Shown here in pieces: positions 60,671 through 64,000 of a stretch of 64,000 bases of DNA. Both the position numbers and the translations under genes were made by a program. Positions within the stretch are counted from its first letter, which is position 1; every line of letters starts with the position of its first letter. The stretch covers positions 186,001 through 250,000 of the forward strand of contig NZ_JACVAI010000009.1 of assembly GCF_014851765.1 (NCBI RefSeq). Direction: 5' to 3'. Origin of the DNA: Pseudomonas sp. PDM04 (GTDB lineage: Bacteria; Pseudomonadota; Gammaproteobacteria; Pseudomonadales; Pseudomonadaceae). A model generated the notes under the pieces. That model had not been told where the DNA came from. It worked only from the letters and a program-made list of their open reading frames with translations, and searched no databases.

Positions 60671-62464
60671 ATGACAAAAACAACAATGCGCGCCATCTTC
60701 ACGCCGCAGGCGCTGGCCACTGCGGTGGCCTTGGGTTGCTGTGCCCAGGCGCAGGCAGTCTCATTCAACATCGGAGAAATCGAGGCCACGTTCGACTCTT
60801 CGCTTTCGGTCGGCGCGAGCTGGGGCATGCGCGATGCCAAGCAGTCGCTGGTCGGCACCGTCAACGGCGGCAGCGGGCAGGCATCGACCGGTGACGACGG
60901 ACGCCAGAACTTCACCAAGGGTGAAACCTTCTCGAAGATCTTCAAGGGCATCCACGACCTCGAGCTGAAATACGGCGACACCGGCGTGTTCGTGCGGGGC
61001 AAGTACTGGTACGACTTCGAACTGAAGGATGAAGACCGGCCGTTCAAGCCGATCAGCGATCACAATCGCAAAGAGGGTTCCAAGTCGGCCGGTGCGGAAA
61101 TCCTCGATGCCTTCGTCTATCACAACTATTCGATCGCCGACCTGCCGGGCTCGGTGCGTGCCGGCAAGCAGGTGGTCAGCTGGGGGGAAAGCACGTTCAT
61201 CGGCAACTCGATCAACAGCATCAACCCGATCGACGTTTCCGCGTTTCGCCGTCCGGGCGCCGAGATCAAGGAAGGCCTGATACCGGTGAACATGCTGTTC
61301 GCCACCCAGGGCCTGACCGACAAGCTGACGGTGGAAGGCTTCTATCAACTGGAGTGGGACCAGACCGTTCTCGACAACTGCGGCACCTTCTTCGGCGGTG
61401 ACGTCGCGGCGGACGGTTGCACCACCGGCTACACCGTCGCCAGCCCTGCAATCGCCCCGTTGCAACCCATTGCCGCAGCGTTTGGCCAGGGCTTCCAGGT
61501 CGGCAGGGAAGGGGTGATCGTGCCCCGTGGCGGCGACCGCGATGCCCGCGACTCCGGACAATGGGGCACGGCGCTGCGCTGGCTGGGTGACGACACCGAA
61601 TACGGCCTGTACTTCATGAACTACCACAGCCGCACGCCGTACGTCGGCACCAGCACCGCCGGGCTGGGTACGCTGGCGCGGCTGCCGGCGATCATCGCAA
61701 CCGCGAACGCCATCGCCCCCGGCAGCGGTGCAGGCTTGGCCCAGAGCGTGATGCTCGGGCGCGGCCAGTATTACCTCGAATACCCGGAAGACATCCGTCT
61801 CTATGGCGCCAGCTTCTCCACCACCTTGCCCACCGGCACCGCGTGGACCGGCGAGATCAGTTACCGGCCCAACCTGCCGGTGCAGATCAACAGCACCGAC
61901 CTGACCCTGGCCATGATCAACCCGATTGCAGGCGGCGCGGCATCGCCGATTGCCACTCGGCCCGGGGCTGACAACAAAGGCTATCGGCGCAAGGAAGTGA
62001 CGCAGGTCCAGAGCACCCTGACGCATTTCATCGATCAGTTCGCCGGGGCCGACCGGCTGACCCTGGTGGGCGAAGCGGCGGTGGTTCACGTCGGTGGCCT
62101 GGAGGACAAAAGCAAACTGCGTTACGGCCGTGATTCGGTCTACGGCCAATACGGCTTCGGCGGCGACACCGACGGTTTCGTCACGTCGACCTCCTGGGGT
62201 TATCGCGCCCGCGCGATCCTCGATTACAACAACGTGATCGCCGGGATCAACTTCAAACCCAACCTGTCGTGGTCCCATGACGTCGCCGGTTACGGCCCCA
62301 ACGGTCTGTTCAACGAAGGCGCCAAGGCGATCAGCGTCGGCGTCGATGCGGACTACCGCAACACCTACACCGCGAGCCTGAGTTACACCGACTTTTTCGG
62401 TGGTGACTACAACACTCTGGAAGACCGTGACTTCCTGGCGTTGAGCTTTGGCGTGAACTTCTGA
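60671..62464 (+). CDS. DUF1302 outer-membrane protein
   Basis: A 597-residue exported protein with a signal peptide of about 30 residues (cleavage near AQAQAVSF) and a beta-rich mature part typical of the DUF1302 family. It is thought to form an outer-membrane barrel for uptake or export of hydrophobic substrates. ATG 60671 has a GGGGAAG site and starts the leader; the frame extends upstream without homology. A DUF1329 gene follows 23 bp on, a conserved pair, often with an RND-type transporter further on. Confidence 0.85.
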   Translation: MTKTTMRAIFTPQALATAVALGCCAQAQAVSFNIGEIEATFDSSLSVGASWGMRDAKQSLVGTVNGGSGQASTGDDGRQNFTKGETFSKIFKGIHDLELKYGDTGVFVRGKYWYDFELKDEDRPFKPISDHNRKEGSKSAGAEILDAFVYHNYSIADLPGSVRAGKQVVSWGESTFIGNSINSINPIDVSAFRRPGAEIKEGLIPVNMLFATQGLTDKLTVEGFYQLEWDQTVLDNCGTFFGGDVAADGCTTGYTVASPAIAPLQPIAAAFGQGFQVGREGVIVPRGGDRDARDSGQWGTALRWLGDDTEYGLYFMNYHSRTPYVGTSTAGLGTLARLPAIIATANAIAPGSGAGLAQSVMLGRGQYYLEYPEDIRLYGASFSTTLPTGTAWTGEISYRPNLPVQINSTDLTLAMINPIAGGAASPIATRPGADNKGYRRKEVTQVQSTLTHFIDQFAGADRLTLVGEAAVVHVGGLEDKSKLRYGRDSVYGQYGFGGDTDGFVTSTSWGYRARAILDYNNVIAGINFKPNLSWSHDVAGYGPNGLFNEGAKAISVGVDADYRNTYTASLSYTDFFGGDYNTLEDRDFLALSFGVNF

Positions 62465-62487
62465 TCTGGCTGAGAAGGATGATTTCA

Positions 62488-63855
62488 ATGCGCAAGATGA
62501 TTTTTCAGTGCGGCGTTCTGGCCCTGGGCCTGTTGGCTGCCAATGTAATGGCCGCGGTGTCGCCGGAAGAAGCGAACAAGCTCGGCACCAGCCTGACACC
62601 GTTGGGCGCAGAAAAGGCCGGCAATGCCGATGGCTCGATTCCGGCCTGGACCGGCGGCCTGCCGAAAAATGCCGGCGCGGTGGACAGCAAGGGCTTCCTG
62701 GCAGACCCCTTCGCCAATGAGAAGCCGCTGTTCACCATCACGGCGGCCAACGTCGATCAATACAAGGACAAGCTGTCCGACGGGCAGGTCGCGATGTTCA
62801 AACGCTACCCACAGACCTACAGGATTCCGGTCTATCCGACGCATCGTACGGCGGCGGTGCCGGCGGACATCTACGAATCGGCCAAGCGCAGTGCGCTGAA
62901 CGTAACACCGATCAACGACGGTAACGGCCTGGCCAATTTCACCGGCAATCGTTACTACGCCTTTCCGATTCCGAAGAACGGCGTCGAAGTGATCTGGAAC
63001 CACATCACCCGTTATCACGGCGGCAACCTGCGTCGCACCATCACGCAGGCCACGCCGCAGGCCAATGGCGATTTCACCGTCATCCGCTTCAAGGATGAAG
63101 TGGCCGTGCCTTCGCTGCTGGGCGATCTCAAGCCGGGCAGCGACGATAACGTGCTCAATTACTTCAAACAGGAAGTCACGGCGCCGGCGCGGCTGGCGGG
63201 CAACGTGCTGCTGGTTCACGAGACCCTCGACCAGGTCAGGGAACCGCGCAAGGCCTGGATCTACAACGCTGGCCAGCGTCGGGTGCGGCGTGCGCCGCAG
63301 GTGGCGTATGACGGCGTCGGCACCTCGTCCGACGGGTTGCGCACCACCGACAACTTCGACATGTTCTCCGGCGCGCCGGATCGCTACGACTGGAAGCTGA
63401 TCGGCAAGAAGGAAATGTACATTCCCTACAACAGCTACAAGCTCGACTCGCCGGACCTCAAGTACACCGATGTGATCAAGGCCGGGCACATCAACCAGGA
63501 CCTGACCCGCTACGAACTGCACCGGGTCTGGGAGATCGTCGCCACGGTCAAGCCCAACGAGCGCCACGTCTATGCCAAGCGCCACATGTACATCGACGAA
63601 GACACCTGGCAGGTGGCACTGGCGGACCACTACGACGGTCGCGGGCAACTGTGGCGTGTGGCCGAAGGGCACGCGCAGAACTACTACGATCATCAGGTGC
63701 CGGCCTATACCGTTGAAGCGTTGTATGACCTGATCGCCGGACGCTACATCGCCCTGGGCATGAAGAACGAGGAGAAGCGCAGTTTCGAGTTCGGCATCGA
63801 AGCCAAAGCGGGTGACTACACGCCGGCAGCGCTGAGGAGTACAGGCGTTAGGTAA
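62488..63855 (+). CDS. DUF1329 periplasmic/outer-membrane lipoprotein-like partner
   Basis: A 455-residue exported protein with a signal peptide of about 20-25 residues (MIFQCGVLALGLLAANVMA) and the DUF1329 pattern, including NRYYAFPIPKNGVEVIWNHITRYHGG and LWRVAEGHAQNYYDHQVPAY, similar in fold to LolB/outer-membrane lipid-binding proteins. ATG 62488 is favoured because AAGG lies nine bases before it; ATG 62479 abuts the site. It probably works with the DUF1302 barrel on a hydrophobic compound. A terminator follows. Confidence 0.85.
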   Translation: MRKMIFQCGVLALGLLAANVMAAVSPEEANKLGTSLTPLGAEKAGNADGSIPAWTGGLPKNAGAVDSKGFLADPFANEKPLFTITAANVDQYKDKLSDGQVAMFKRYPQTYRIPVYPTHRTAAVPADIYESAKRSALNVTPINDGNGLANFTGNRYYAFPIPKNGVEVIWNHITRYHGGNLRRTITQATPQANGDFTVIRFKDEVAVPSLLGDLKPGSDDNVLNYFKQEVTAPARLAGNVLLVHETLDQVREPRKAWIYNAGQRRVRRAPQVAYDGVGTSSDGLRTTDNFDMFSGAPDRYDWKLIGKKEMYIPYNSYKLDSPDLKYTDVIKAGHINQDLTRYELHRVWEIVATVKPNERHVYAKRHMYIDEDTWQVALADHYDGRGQLWRVAEGHAQNYYDHQVPAYTVEALYDLIAGRYIALGMKNEEKRSFEFGIEAKAGDYTPAALRSTGVR

Positions 63856-63877
63856 CCATTCCTACGTGCTCAACAGA

Positions 63878-63905
63878 AAAAGGTGACTTTGCGGTCACCT
63901 TTTTT
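63878..63905 (+). terminator. Terminator after DUF1329 gene
   Basis: AAAAAGGTGAC pairs with GGTCACCTTTTT around TTTGC; T-run at 63901-63905. The pair therefore ends here and is not co-transcribed with what follows. The last 95 bases of the window hold no recognisable feature. Confidence 0.92.
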
Positions 63906-64000
63906 ATAGGGGCCAATCAGTGTGTTGAATACTTCTTCAACAAGCCGTGTGGAGAGGACTAGGGTGACGCTACAAAAATAACAAGGCGCACCGCTATGAC

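Overview
The window is a gene-dense (roughly 62% G+C) stretch of chromosome from a Pseudomonas, most likely of the P. fluorescens group. The evidence is the Fur-controlled fagA-fumC-orfX-sodA operon, the order rpoN-hpf-ptsN-rapZ-ptsO next to lptCAB, the ttg2-type mla operon, AlgW, the fused CysNC, a tetrahydromonapterin operon, and many REP/REPIN elements of the GTGGGAGC type typical of fluorescent pseudomonads. No tRNA, rRNA, CRISPR array, insertion sequence or prophage was seen.

Layout. 1-9.5 kb: 3' part of rng, then yhdP, a Nit amidase, tldD, yjgA (minus strand) and pmbA. 9.6-13.4 kb: iron-starvation operon fagA-fumC-orfX-sodA and a ZIP transporter behind tandem Fur boxes. 13.5-20.5 kb (minus strand): kdsD-kdsC-lptC-lptA-lptB, then rpoN-hpf-ptsN-rapZ-ptsO, joining LPS assembly to sigma-54 and the nitrogen PTS. 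20.8-28.7 kb (plus strand): mlaFEDCB, ibaG, murA, hisG, hisD, hisC. 28.8-33.5 kb (minus strand): an orphan gene, a TonB-receptor/DUF4198 pair under a striking 49-bp palindrome, and algW. 33.6-37.5 kb: Nif3-like gene, cysD, cysNC. 37.6-46.7 kb: acyltransferase, pta (no ackA beside it), DUF3565, FKBP isomerase, glutathione peroxidase, old yellow enzyme, glycosyltransferase, cysZ, trxB. 46.9-50.7 kb: class-III aminotransferase, HopJ-like and DUF1244 genes, folM-folE-folX. 50.8-54.2 kb: ABM-domain membrane protein, LitR/CarH-like MerR regulator, PilZ-like protein, short LOV photoreceptor, flavodoxin. 54.2-64 kb: LysR and cidAB, class II aldolase plus alpha/beta hydrolase, SDR, AmpDh3-like amidase, a possible sRNA, and a DUF1302-DUF1329 pair.

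How it works together. The first 28 kb is core biology: envelope assembly (YhdP, Lpt, Kds, Mla, MurA), RNA and protein quality control (RNase G, TldD/PmbA, Hpf) and global control (RpoN, PTS-Ntr). Sulfur assimilation is served by cysD, cysNC and the separate cysZ. Redox defence is served by iron-free fumarase, Mn-SOD, peroxidase, TrxB and flavodoxin. The rest is more accessory.

Most interesting region: 51.6-53.7 kb, where a short LOV blue-light sensor, a PilZ-like protein and a LitR-type regulator that seems to have lost its B12-binding residues sit together. This suggests a light input to transcription and possibly to c-di-GMP-linked lifestyle. Second is the palindrome covering the start codon of the TonB receptor gene. 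Family calls come from reading motifs by eye; no database search was possible.
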